64,000 nucleotides of DNA from Candolleomyces eurysporus (lineage: Eukaryota > Basidiomycota > Agaricomycetes > Agaricales > Psathyrellaceae). This document shows positions 23,099 to 33,910 of this stretch, piece after piece. The stretch's first letter is position 1. Every line of letters starts with the position of its first letter. The stretch spans positions 115,582-179,581 of the forward strand of contig JANBPK010000848.1 of the NCBI GenBank assembly GCA_027579435.1, in the 5' to 3' direction. The translations under genes and the position numbers were made by a program. The notes beneath the pieces were generated by a model that worked only from the letters and a program-made list of their open reading frames with translations, had not been told where the DNA came from and ran no database searches.

Positions 23099-24498
23099 TT
23101 AAATAACACCCCTTCTTCTTCTTCTTCTTCCTTCAGCATTCGGGACAGAGAACCCGGCGTCGTATGGATTGTCAAGAACCGGCACCGGAGAGGGTAGCCT
23201 CACGGGTGTCTCTAGAGAGGGTGTACCCGGCGACGGTGACCCTGGAGAGCGTAGCCTCGGAGAGACTGGCCGATCAAAGACCTCTTCTTTTTCAGGGGCA
23301 ATGTAAATCGGGCAGGGAGGGGGAGCTCCCATCATGCAACTTGAAGGTGGGCGGCTTGAAGTTGGCGATGCGATCTAACAGGAAGTTAAGCTTACACCAG
23401 GCCATAGGCCAAAGGGAAGACACATACCCGAATATCGAAACTGCTGCGAGGAGAAATACAGACATCGAGCTTCGGACTATTGGTTGCGGGCCTTAGAGCT
23501 TCTAATTTCTCTCGCTGTTTCTCCAGCTCCTGCATGAGGTCGGCAAGTTTCTTCTCCTCTTCGACTTCCATGGTGCGCAAGCGCTCCGACTCGGCTTCGC
23601 ATTCTGCGATCCGTTCTTGTTCCGTAAGACGTTCTTCCAGCACGCGGGCTGCTTCCTCCTTCTCCTCGGCAGTTTGGTACTGGCTTTGAGTATTCTGGAT
23701 GAGGTTGAAGTTGTCGACGAAGGTGTCTTGAACGCTCTGATTGATGAACGTTTCGGTGAGTACCTGAAACTGGTCCTGTCGGATCCATTGCTCTCTAATC
23801 GGGTTGAGCTGAATCGCCTCCTGCAAGCCGATCATCAGAGCCTCTTCGACCGTGATAGGTTCGTAGCGCATCGCGAGCTCGCGATAGCCAGCTAGCAGCC
23901 ATTCTTCAACGAAGTGTTCCTTGCCTAATTGAACCTTCTCGATAGAGTTGAGGTTGAAGTGTTCTAGTCTCTCAATAGCCATCTTACGAAGGCCATTAAA
24001 AAACCACTTGGTGGACAGCTTCAATACGGAAAGCCACTCGTCTTCGGACAACTCAAGCTCTCCTTGAATGACCCTAGATCATAAAGCATCAGACTCGGAC
24101 GNAAAAAATGCCTCTAAAGCTGGAACAAGCCCCTTACATGGGATAGACCGCCTTTAAAAAACTCTGGAACTCATCGGCGCTCACATCATCGAGCTTAACA
24201 GCATTCAGCTGCGGGTTCTCGACGGAGGTGTACTCGTGCTCCGAGCCACTATCCCCGCTGGCATCGAGAGCGTACTTGCTTGCAAAGTGCTCTGAATCGC
24301 TGACGAGTCGGTACTTGGGAACACGAAAAAGACGGTTTTCGACCTAGTGGATCAACAAGACCAGATCATGAGATGGGATACTGTCAGTCAATGCAGTACA
24401 GAGTCGAAAAAATTCTATGGACGCACAGAGAACGTGATGAAGTCCCAGTAATACACCTTGTCAAGGTCGCATGGGGGAGGGGGTGCGCATTGAGTCAT
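23099..24498 (-). CDS. BTB/POZ protein with coiled coil
   Basis: Exons 24498..24427, 24343..24138, 24073..23428 and 23374..23099 read in frame for 399 aa. The BTB core is in exon 2 (ENRLFRVPKYRL to EFQSFLKAVYP). Exon 3 has LSVLKLSTKWFFNGLRKMAI and a coiled coil (VEEEKKLADLMQELEKQREK). Exon 4, joined by a GTATGT...TTAG intron, is Pro/Ser-rich and ends in six consecutive arginines (EGRRRRRRGVI). The exon-4 join is the weakest part: it was chosen because it is the acceptor that keeps the frame open. The single N at 24102 falls in intron 2. Confidence 0.7.
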
Positions 24499-24750
24499 CC
24501 TTGAGGAATTCAGCGTTATCGATCGAAACTGAGAGTCGGTGGGAGAAGCTGGGTAAGAATGGGAATCGCCTTTATATGGCTCATAAAGGCCATGCCCACA
24601 GCCTGCCTCATGGCTGATGGGTTATGAGACGCCTGACTATGCTTCTCGCTTCATTCGAAGGGCAGAGTAACTCAAAGACCTGAACACCGAGACATACAAT
24701 TGAAGGAGGGAGCATAAGCATTACAATACAGTTGAGGAAAGATAGGGATC

Positions 24751-26558
24751 TCATACTACTAATACAGCTTTGGCGTTCGACGTCCTCACCTCCACAGTAC
24801 CTTTTTCCAGCCTCTTGTCTTCTTTCTCGTCGTCAACCCATTTGACACTGCCGGTCAATACTCCCTTGTACAGAGTGCTATGCTCCACCTCCCTCTTCCT
24901 ACCCCTCCCACTCGGATCCGGGACGTGCTCTCGAACCCGCAATTCTGGACTGCCCCAGCTGTTTGACGTCGAAACTTTGAAGCTTCCTTGATAGGCAGCG
25001 TGGAGCTGAACGTTGGTGGGTCCATTGCTCGTGTATCCGTCATAATATAAAGTCGAGTCCGCCGGAGATTTCTGGAAGTCCACCTCCAATTTGTTGTTGG
25101 AAGTCAGGGTATCGACCTTGTACTGAGGATACTGACTCTTTACGCCAGAGGTGGAAGCATAAAGGCTTATGTTAGCCTCCAGAGGCCTATTGAAAGCGGA
25201 CCAAGGGGTGAGGATTTGCGATATGAAAGACGAAACGAGGTGCAACATACGCATTGGACGTTTTAATGTGGAGCTTGGACGGTGTGCCAGACGAGCCATT
25301 GTCCAAATGAACGTCGACTTTGACCAGACCGTTCGAAGTGACTAGGGAAAGCTCCTTCGACGCGTTGAAGGTTCCTAAAATTGCGCCGTTAGATGTTTGT
25401 ACCGAAGCGACATCAGCCGCGAGATCCTATCATAAATAAATCTATCAGTTGGCGCAACGATGGAAGAAGGCAGGATGCACTTACGGCTGCAGAAATATGC
25501 GAATTACTCCCAGTGAGGCTGATATCGCTGAACACGACATGCTCAGCAATCTCATGAACCTGATGGAATGTATTGTGCACATCAGTCTCCAGGTTTTTAA
25601 TCCGCAGCGGCGAGTGACGTCGAGTTGACTGCGGGAATACAATGAGGGTCTCGAAATAGAGTTGGTTACCCGGATTACCGCGGCCGATATATCTGGGCGT
25701 CTACAATATTAATGATCGACGATCCCTCATTAACGATTGAAAGAGCCGAAAAAAAAGGACCAACTCACGAAAATCCCAACACCTCTATCCCCAAACCTCC
25801 TCGATATCTTGCAAAGCTTCACCAGGTCCCTCACCTCCTGATGGTAGTACCGAACCGTCACATGTACCGCAGCACTGTCCTGCTTCTGCGCAGTGGAAGT
25901 CAAGATATCAACTCTTCCAGATGCATACGCACCGCGCGAGAGCAGGTACAGAGAATCTGACGAAATCGGCAACTCAAATGATGCCTTGGATGCGAAGGGG
26001 TAGGGTGATAGAGGTAGCATCTGAGAGTCTTGAGCGGATTGATTCGCTGCATACGAATCTCCCACCAAGCTCAATAAGTTGGGGGAGAAGGCGTTGTCCC
26101 ACTGGGCCGGTTCCAAGCATCGCTCAAGGGAAACTCCCTCAGGAATAGGATAACCGCCATTCCATCCCTACACAGTTTAGAACGAATCAAGTCAGCACCT
26201 CATCGCTTGTAAAGTCAGAAACAAGAGACTCACCCCACCACTATGATCACGACTCCAACCAATCGCCGAGACTAGGCTCCTGATAAAAGCACCAGCAAAG
26301 CATCCACACCAAAACTGCGACGCAGAGCGCCTTCAGGAACCTCATCCCTGGAGAGCGTCTATGACCATTAGGCGGATACGCCTCCGCAACGGGGTAAGGC
26401 CGAACATTGGGATTCCCTGGGCGTACTTCGACTGGATACGTCCCTCCGGGATGTCCATACGGAGGAGGCTTTGGTGGTGCCGGCCCTGGACCGTTGTCGT
26501 GGTTTTGGGACTTCAGCGCCTTCGCTGAGCTCGATCCATTGGGTTCGAGGACGACCAT
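24751..26558 (-). CDS. Type II membrane protein with TSN-repeat adhesin-like ectodomain (DUF7330-like)
   Basis: Exon 1 (26558 to about 26235) gives a Pro-rich cytoplasmic part and a hydrophobic segment (FLKALCVAVLVWMLCWCFY). Exons 26167..25769, 25700..25485, 25426..25251 and 25186..24751 join cleanly in frame. They contain GYPIPEGVSLERC and a series of short strands with a recurring T-S-N motif (VQTSNGAI, VTSNGLV, IKTSNA, LTSNN, RTSNAK). Such spaced repeats suggest a beta-helical, DUF4097/DUF7330-like surface domain. That family name is from memory of similar basidiomycete proteins and is not certain. Exon 1 cannot be joined to exon 2 without a one-base frame change near 26.25-26.30 kb, so either a base is wrong or the gene is damaged there. 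Confidence 0.6.
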
Positions 26559-26567
26559 GATCGTCAA

Positions 26568-27169
26568 CCGTGAGCAGAAAAAAAGTTGGTTGTGTTTGAG
26601 ACTAGTTCAACAAATCCGAGACAGGTTCAAGGAGAGGGGGGTAGCACTGCCGTGAGGAGCAGAGTGAATGACGTCTTCGTGAGAACAAGGACGATATTCG
26701 AAGCTGGCGTATAAGAGATTTGGTAAAAGAAACGCCAGATGACCTGGGAGTAGAAGAGAATGAGAGGTCAAGCCTAAGTTTAGACGCGGTGGAACCGCGA
26801 CAATTATATGCATCCTGAGTACGGCTGCGGCTGCGGAGAAGAGCATCTCGCTCAGCTACAAAATCCGCAATCGCTCCATACGAGTACGCCATCTCCTGCC
26901 ATCTCTATGGTGTTCGCCGTGGTTGCCGGCACACAGAAAGCGGGCCACATGAGGTGAATACCACATGGTCCACCTTACGCTGCAGTCGAGCCTGGGGAGT
27001 CCAAGCCAAGTCCCACACTTTCAGGACACATCAAACTCTTGTGGTGATCGACACCGCGCTGATCTGCCAAGGCAATCGCCAACACACCAAGAGGATCGTC
27101 AATGGAGCGAAATACGCGTCAAACATCCATTGAAGCAGAACGAATACACCAGAAGACAAATTGGAGTGA
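26568..27169. other. Intergenic between the adhesin-like gene and KRI1
   Basis: This is the 5' flank of the adhesin-like gene and the 3' flank of KRI1. 26.58-26.85 kb recurs diverged at 8.95-9.18 and 13.9-14.05 kb. No gene is seen. Confidence 0.4.
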
Positions 27170-29837
27170 CTATGCCTCGTCTGTGGCACCGGATTCTCTC
27201 TTATGTCTCCTGCGCCGCTTCTTCTTCCCACCACCTTCCGTCGTCGCAGCGTTTTCATCTCCCTGTGCGTTCTCCTCAGTGGCTTTCCGTTTCTTGCCAG
27301 AAGACACAGGTTCGTCGATATCCATCGGTACGGTATCAGGAGGAGCAAGAGTGCTACCATCGCCACCTTCACCAGCCTCGGCCTTCATCTTCATACGCTC
27401 CTTCTTCCCCTTCCTCTTCTTCTTCTCCCCACCAGCCTGCTGTGCGCCACCGTGACCACCGTCGTTCTCATTCTGTTGTCCAAAGAACGCAGCATGCCGT
27501 TTCTTGAGATTGTCTCGAAGTGTTCGTAGCTTCTCTTGTTGCTTAGGGTCCCATCTGCTCCTGTCGCCCTTGTCTTGACGGTATGGAGCGTACTTCTTGA
27601 CGCTGATGTACTCGTTCAGATCATTATCATCCGCGAGCAGGATTTCAACGGGATCGAGGGAGTAGTTTTGTTTGGCGACAGGGATGTATCTGAATCGTGT
27701 GGGCATGCCTGCAACCTATCAAAGCAAGGAAACAGATAGAATGTGTCAGAGACGTGCAGCGTAAAAGGGGGTACAAAGAAATGAAAAGCGTACCATATCA
27801 TTGAAGTCGAGTTCGTCAAGTTCAGTCATATATTCATTCCATTTCCGTTTCCTCATCTCCTCTGTCCCATCCCACTCCTCTTCGTCCTCATCCATCCGCT
27901 CTTCAATCCTATCGGCATCCATAGCATCAACGTCCACACCAGCCTCATCCTCGTCATCCTCCCCGCCCTTCTTTTTCTTTTTCTTCTTCTTCTTCTCCTT
28001 CTTCAAATCCTTTTTGCTCTTGCTCACCGGAGCAGCATCGTCCTCTGATATCAGGATATCGCCCACATCAATGTCGTCCTTCCATACCGGCTTCCCGTCC
28101 TCGTCAAACTGCAATCCCTCTTCGTCCTCACCATCCACTCCAGCAAACAACTCCTGCAGCTGCCTATCGTGCTTTTCAGGGTCCCAGTCGCCCTCTAGAT
28201 CAAGCTCATGCAACGCCTCGTCGATATCCTCGCCGCCCTCCTCCTCTTCATCAGCATCGTTCTCCTTGCTCTTACTCTTCCCCTTCAACAACCCGCTCTC
28301 CATCCCGATCCTCTCCAACTTTCTCTTAATCTCCTTCATCTTCAGCGTTTTCAGCCTCCTCACTTCTTCTTTCTTCTTCGCCAACTCGGCTTCCTTCCTC
28401 GCCACCTTCCTTTCCCTCGCCTCTTTGCGTTTCGACTCTTCCCTGCGGACTGTGGACTCAATGTGGCGAGGGAAAGAAGGGATGGTGGCGGCATCGGGTT
28501 CTTCAAAGCGGTGATTGTAGGAAATTTCAAAGTGCGAGGCGAGGGATTCGAAGGAGGCGTCCGAGAGGAGGCCGGAGTCGTCTATTTCTTCGTTGCTGCC
28601 TGGTGCCTCGTCGGCTTCGGAATCGGAAGCGGCTTTTTCTTTCTCTTTCCCCTTGCCNTTTTTTCTTGGANTTTTTTGGTCCCGTCGCCGGTGACTTCGT
28701 TGTAGGTTGGGATTCGTTTTGAGGAACTATCGACCCAGCCGCGGTTGAGAATGTAGCTAGACGCGACAGTAATTAGCAATGGTGCAGAGCAAGGACTCGA
28801 AAGAGGGAAACGCACTTCATAAGGAATTCCTGATCTTCCTCCGCTTTAGTTTTCCTTTTCTTCTTATCCTCCCCCTTTGAAGCCTTCTTCTTCTCTTTCT
28901 CCTTCTTGCTCTTCTTGCTATCCTTCTTCCTGTGGTGTTCTTCCTCCTCATCATCTCCCTGGGACCCCGCCTCTTCCTCCGCATCACCGTTTATGCTAAC
29001 AAGGTCCCGCAAGTCCTCTCCGACGTGTTTCTCCAAATATGCTTTATACTCCTCCTCCTCGGCTTCGAGTTCATCTTTGGTTTTTTCACGGAGGACCAGA
29101 AGGTCGTCGTCGCTGTCATCGTCGCCGGCTACAGCGCTATGGAATGCCTTGATGGTCTCGTCCCGAAGAGCTCGTTGTTCTTCAACGTGGGTGGGGAGTG
29201 CAGGCTCAGGTGTTGGGCTTCGAGATGGGTTAAGGACGGCGTCGAGGGCTACTTGACGAACTGTTACTGGCTTAGACTGTATGAGAGATTTAGCTTCAAG
29301 ATTAGAGCACGTAGTTGGAGAAACGCACCTTGTCCTTGTTTTTCTTCGCCGTAGGGGCAGGTGCAGACGCAACCTTTTTGGCTTCCTCTGTACTCGGGAA
29401 AATGAACAGTAAGGATCGAATAGACAGATGGAGGGACATGGGCCATCTCACCTCCAAAAATATTTGTCTTTGAGTCGTATATCGAAGGATCTTTCTTCCT
29501 GATCCTCGCTAACGTCCTCAGAATTGCAGCATCCACCGCAGGAGTCAACTCTTCCCCATCTTCATCCTCAGACTCTGCGCTCTCTGAATCCGTTGATTCG
29601 TCCAAATCAGACTCGTTGTAATCCGATCCGTATTTCTCTTTCACTATAATAATAACGGTGAACAAGAATCACGAATCTTTGGATTAGTTTTAGCATTTCG
29701 TATAACAGCTGGACGCGGATAGACGTACGTTTTTCCAGCTCTTCCCGCTCTTTCTTAGCCTGAAATGCTTTGGCGTAGTGCTCGTTGATTGTAAGTTGAA
29801 CATTTTGGCCGCCATCGTCGTCTGAGTCGGAGAACAT
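27170..29837 (-). CDS. KRI1: KRI1, nucleolar 40S ribosome biogenesis factor
   Basis: Six exons (29837..29729, 29643..29452, 29387..29329, 29276..28816, 28756..27794, 27715..27170) give about 775 aa. Hallmarks in order are the N-terminus INEHYAKAFQAKKEREELEK, LKEKYGSDYN, the acidic stretch, EFLMNYILNRGWVD, SFESLASHFEISYNHRFEEP, and in the last exon TRFRYIPVAKQNYSLDPVEI and LLADDNDLNEY. This order is diagnostic of Kri1, which works with Krr1 in small-subunit pre-rRNA processing in the nucleolus. Acidic and lysine-rich low-complexity stretches are normal for the family. Two N characters (28658 and 28671) sit next to homopolymers in exon 5. Leaving them out restores the frame, so the gene is intact. 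A partial duplicate of its last exon lies at 9.4-9.8 kb. Confidence 0.92.
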
Positions 29838-30331
29838 GGTGCACAGAGATGGTTCTGCTACAGTCCAGGAAAATGCTCAATGCTGGGTGGTCCGTGGGGA
29901 AGTCCACGGTTCATCATTGTGTTCCTAGAGACCGTCCCTCATGACGTCTCCGGGTCCTTGACGCCGTCCATGCCGTCCGGGCACTTTATGAGCCTTGGCT
30001 TGGCCTTTCGACATCGCTGGGCACGACGCCCAGCAATATCCTGGGCAGCAAACCCATCTACCAGCATGCTAAATGAACCTTTATACTATGCCTACCCTTC
30101 GGACGAGTATCGGGAACTTGATGGAACAGAATACATGTTCCACATGGACGTCACCTCAACGCCATCGGATTCGCTGCGCATCCGCAGTCGACGAGTCATC
30201 AACATAATCGTGAGTACGTTTTTGAAATATTGCTCGGAAGACAAGCTGTTTGTTTGCGGCCCTCACAAGGCTTTGCTGTTGACCATCCCCCAGCCTAGTA
30301 CTATCCTTGTACCTCCCAGTAATTCGCGTAG
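29838..30331. promoter_or_regulatory. Shared divergent promoter region
   Basis: About 490 bp separate the KRI1 start codon (minus) from the start of the gene at 30332 (plus). A 172-codon open frame crosses it on the plus strand, but it shows no motif or homologue I recognise and overlaps the next gene's start. I treat it as a chance frame. Confidence 0.45.
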
Positions 30332-31168
30332 ATGGTTATTCTACCAGAGGACGAAACACCTCAGGATGCTTCTCGTCCGAATGAAAGGACTCCCCTGAAA
30401 TCACAGGCCGCACCAAGTTCGCCGACCTCACCAGCGGATGCGCATCTCCCAAGAGAACTTTCGAGTCCACCCCCTCCGCCTTATGGCGTAGCGATAAACC
30501 AGCCACCAACAATTCCTGGACCCCAGAATAACCAAAATCCTTGGCTCGCAGCAAGCGGAAGCCATTCACCTCACCCTCTCTACTCTCCCCATCCTCCCGG
30601 ACCCAGCGCAGCTGATGGGCTCAGTCCAAGGGAAGTGAGGTCTCGAGTACTCAAACGGCTCTTCACGGCGTACCTTGTTGCGTGGGTGATTCTGGTTCTG
30701 TGGTCGACATTCATTGGCAGTCTACCGCACCACCATTTAGACGACTACGGTCCTGGAACGTTTTTGGTATGTACACCACGCGTCTTCATCTTCGTTGAGC
30801 TTGAGAGCCTGAACGCGTCGTCGATCCAGGATTCATGGGTGACAGACTACATCGAATCCATCTCTGTCTTCCCTCGGACCGGCAGCGAAGACGGGGACTC
30901 GACGTCAGGTCCTAGTAGGCCCAGATACGGATCTGGTCGTGGTCGCAGGAGGGGAAGCGATGACCCAAACTGCACTTGCACTGGCAAACCCAAGAAGCCT
31001 TCACCCACTTCGACTTCCACCTCTACCCATCCGATTGTCACAATCAAGCCCACTCCGGCAGTGCCTCCTTTACGACCCCTTCCGATCGACTATCCTCCCC
31101 TATATCCTATTAACAAAAACGATGCGAAGAACGAACAGAAATCGGAGGAGGGCGAGAGCGTATCTTAA
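30332..31168 (+). CDS. Single-pass membrane protein, unknown function
   Basis: One open frame of 278 codons. It starts MVILPEDETPQDASRP, runs through a Pro-rich region with PPPPPY, then a hydrophobic segment (LFTAYLVAWVILVLWSTFIG) around residues 110-130. A Ser/Thr/Pro-rich stretch with a Gly/Arg cluster (GSGRGRRRGS) follows, and the end is Lys/Glu-rich. A GTATGT...CAG stretch of 63 nt at about 30767-30829, with CTGAAC near its 3' end, may be an in-frame intron; splicing would shorten the protein by 21 residues. The layout recalls the N-terminus of the adhesin-like gene at 24.8 kb, but no ectodomain follows. The family is not recognised. Confidence 0.55.
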   Translation: MVILPEDETPQDASRPNERTPLKSQAAPSSPTSPADAHLPRELSSPPPPPYGVAINQPPTIPGPQNNQNPWLAASGSHSPHPLYSPHPPGPSAADGLSPREVRSRVLKRLFTAYLVAWVILVLWSTFIGSLPHHHLDDYGPGTFLVCTPRVFIFVELESLNASSIQDSWVTDYIESISVFPRTGSEDGDSTSGPSRPRYGSGRGRRRGSDDPNCTCTGKPKKPSPTSTSTSTHPIVTIKPTPAVPPLRPLPIDYPPLYPINKNDAKNEQKSEEGESVS

Positions 31169-31925
31169 TTACTCTCCCCTGCCTCTGAGAGGGAGAGAAT
31201 GCACCGCGTCCCCATCCTCCCGCGTCCCGCTCATCGAAGATGGGCTCGCAATCAACATCCCTCCACTGCAACCCTGAATAGGATCCTGTGCCCCTGACCC
31301 ACCTCCCTACTCACCCCGGCCCCCCGAATCAGATGCCTAATCTCATTCCCCTTCTGCCGTTGCCTCTCATAATGTCGACCGCCCACGTGTCCTCATCCTC
31401 CGATTCCTCTGCACCTCCCCCCTCCGTTTATCGACATGACAAGACATGATTTACTTATCCGAAGATTGCAACGTTTACCCTTGAGCTTACCCACTTTGTA
31501 TTATTACTATATTTATTCTTTTCCCTAACTTTCTCTTTCTCGGCCGCTGACCTTGTACGTTATTCCACTATACACGAATCGACTCTTTCACGAGGCTCGA
31601 AGATTGGCAGCTTGCTGCTCGGTCCAGATAGAATGACGAAAAGGTCGGCTGTCTTGCATCGAATCCTTGATTTACGAAACGAGAGGGCTGTCGTTCATCG
31701 AAACCCTTGATCTACGAACCCAGAGAGTATAGAGATAGGTCCAGCATAGCATAGCGTGGTATAGGTAGGTAGAGAGGTAGTACTATGTGAATGCAACGAA
31801 AACAAAAAATCGAAAGCGAAAGTGGTACATACATGTGGTATTCTAATAGAATGAATGAATGCATTGACAGACTCGCACAGCAAGACGAGAGAGCTCGAGA
31901 TCGTATATAGGTATATGGCGGTGAT
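31169..31925. other. 3' flank and convergent intergenic region, no gene seen
   Basis: Contains pyrimidine-rich and AT-rich stretches fitting 3' untranslated regions of the two convergent genes (ending at 31168 and 31926). No coding region or RNA gene is supported. Confidence 0.4.
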
Positions 31926-33910
31926 CTACACCCCGTTAACCCCCCACTCCTGCTTCTCTTCTCTCAACTTCCTCTGCCTCTCCCTCTCCTCTTTGAAAAA
32001 TCTCAAACTGAATCCGCTATCGACGAATTCTTTTAGGTACCGTATCTTCGGTAGTTGGTCTGTCGTCCCATTGCCATTGATGTAACCGAAGCCATGGCCA
32101 TTGGCTGAACCCGGTCTTGGTGAGGAGGGATACGACGCGGATGTAGGCGAGACGAAATGGATCATCAAAACATATTCGTTGGTATATGGTGTCCCGGATA
32201 GCGAGATCCCTTTTGACGAGGCCTGTGAGGGAAGGAAAGTCAGTACGCATGTAACACATGGATTCTGTTACATCTATCCAAAAACGACTGAACCCAAAAG
32301 AAACCAAAGAAATCGCAAAAACCGAAACGATAGACCGCAGACAATCGAACCGAACCCAATTGAATGAAAAAGGGGACGAGTCAGGTGCAGCAAGGACGCC
32401 GCAAGGGCAGCCGGCAAACAAACCCTAACGGGATGAAAAATACCAACCGCCAACGAGAAAGGCAGTTAGGCACATAAGGCACGCAGGACGAAAGGGACTA
32501 TTTTCAGGAGTGACATAAGGACTACTCCGGTCTCCAAGTTTGCTTAGCCGCTGGGCAAGTCCGCATGGCTCTGCTCGTCGCTGACTGGAAGTGGGAGAAT
32601 GCGGGAAGAACAGAAATAGACTGAATGGATGAATGGCGAAAGAGAAGTAGGGTGCCGCTCGCCAGCGGGGGGAGAGGTAAGAAGAAGAGGACAGAGAAAG
32701 AAGGAGAAGACGAATTTTTGTGTGTGCGGAGTCTAGGGCCTAGTGGATCCCCCGGTTAAACCGTGCAGTCCATGTATGACCGGTATCATCGCAGCAGTGA
32801 ACAAGGCGGGGATGCGTACACACGCCCCTCAATCAGAATAGAGTTCAACTGAGATGAAAAGAGGGTCGGTCCGGGGGCAGAGAAAAGTGGTGTACAGCGG
32901 AAAAAATAGAAAAAGAGATGGGAACGGGAGAAGAGAACAAGGAAGGATGTACGGAATCCCAGAAAAAAAAAACTGTATGCAAGCGGAGAATACACTCACA
33001 TGAACAGTCATCTTGTCCCCCGCTTCTATAACTTCATGGACCTTCGTCTATGCACCGAATCCAATCCGGATTTGAAAAGCACCAACGGGACAAGCGCCCA
33101 ACCAAAAAACCCGTCATATCACCGTCGGCCGCGGAAATAGATAAAAACCCCAGAAAAAGCGCAAGCAGATGATGTCGACGCCAAGCCGACGAAAGAACAG
33201 ATGCATGACGCGAACATCATAGTATCATATTCCCAAATGGAAGGTCAATATCACGCGCGCAGAGTCAGAGATGATCGAGCCCAGTGGAAGTGAGTCGGTT
33301 GTTGCAAACAGCGGGTCGGGAACGGGGGGAGTTCACCGAGGGGCCAAATCAGACATGGAGGACGTTAACGCGAAGAGGGGGGAATGGGTAACGGCGACAG
33401 AGGCGAAGACGTGAAGGGTTTGTACGGATTCGGGATGGGGCGATGATGTTGACATTTGAATTTGATACACAGTTGGAGTAAAAGCATATGGTGCCGTTTG
33501 CAAGAGGCGGAGTTGCAGGGGAGGGAGAAGGCGGAGCACAGGGGGTACCACAGCAGTGAATGAAAAAAGAAAAAGCCAACGATCTAGTCAGTCTCCCATG
33601 AACGCCTCGCACTAACGGCCAGAAAGCGCACCTCAAACTGCTCGAACAATCCCGAAACACTCCTCCAATAATCCCCATACTGCTTCTTCGTCAACACAGG
33701 CCGCTCTAAACTCTTGGGCAAAATCCGATGCTCCAACGACTCATCAAACACGCTGTCCATAGCTTCGAAATCCCTGTTGTTGACCGCGTCGATGTATGTC
33801 AACAACGACTTCATGTACGGTGAGGGCGCCCTTGGTCGAGAGAATACAAGGTTGGGGCTTTGACCTGGGTTGAAGGCCGGTGGTGAAGAGGCTGAGGGCG
33901 TCCTGGACAT
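31926..33910 (-). CDS. SnoaL/NTF2-like fold protein
   Basis: Three exons (33910..33632, 33047..33000, 32222..31926) encode 207 aa. Exon 1 ends YGDYWRSVSGLFEQFE, exon 2 is TKVHEVIEAGDKMTVH, and exon 3 starts ASSKGISLSGTPYTNEYVLM and ends with the KEFVDSGFSLRFF helix. The joined product reads as one continuous SnoaL-like domain: N-terminal helices with DAVNNRDFEAMDSVFD, then curved strands, then the KEFVD strand. All phases are 0. The fold is used by many small enzymes and binding proteins, and the ligand here is unknown. Both introns are exceptionally long for this genome (584 and 777 nt). The start ATG has C/G-rich context, and the first 30 residues are Ser/Pro-rich and probably disordered. 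Confidence 0.75.
33048..33631 (-). other. Long intron with a 534-nt AG-free zone before the acceptor
   Basis: The donor is GTGCGC at 33631, the acceptor ATAG ends at 33048, and a good branch site (CTGACTAG, branch A at 33588) lies only about 43 nt from the donor. From 33583 down to 33050 the minus strand contains no AG dinucleotide (no CT on the plus strand, checked line by line). A pyrimidine stretch follows the branch site directly. This is the signature of an AG-exclusion zone with a distant branch point. Confidence 0.65.

Noticed and set aside
27801..28514. 237-codon Ser/Phe-rich open frame on the plus strand
   Set aside because: It is the exact antisense of the acidic and lysine-rich part of KRI1; the composition is the complement of Glu/Lys codons.
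29880..30398. 172-codon plus-strand frame between KRI1 and the one-TM gene
   Set aside because: Overlaps the next gene's start, has no recognisable motif and occupies a divergent promoter.
33333..33551. Possible coding exon inside the long intron of the SnoaL-like gene
   Set aside because: The whole stretch has no AG that could serve as its acceptor, and the protein joins cleanly without it.
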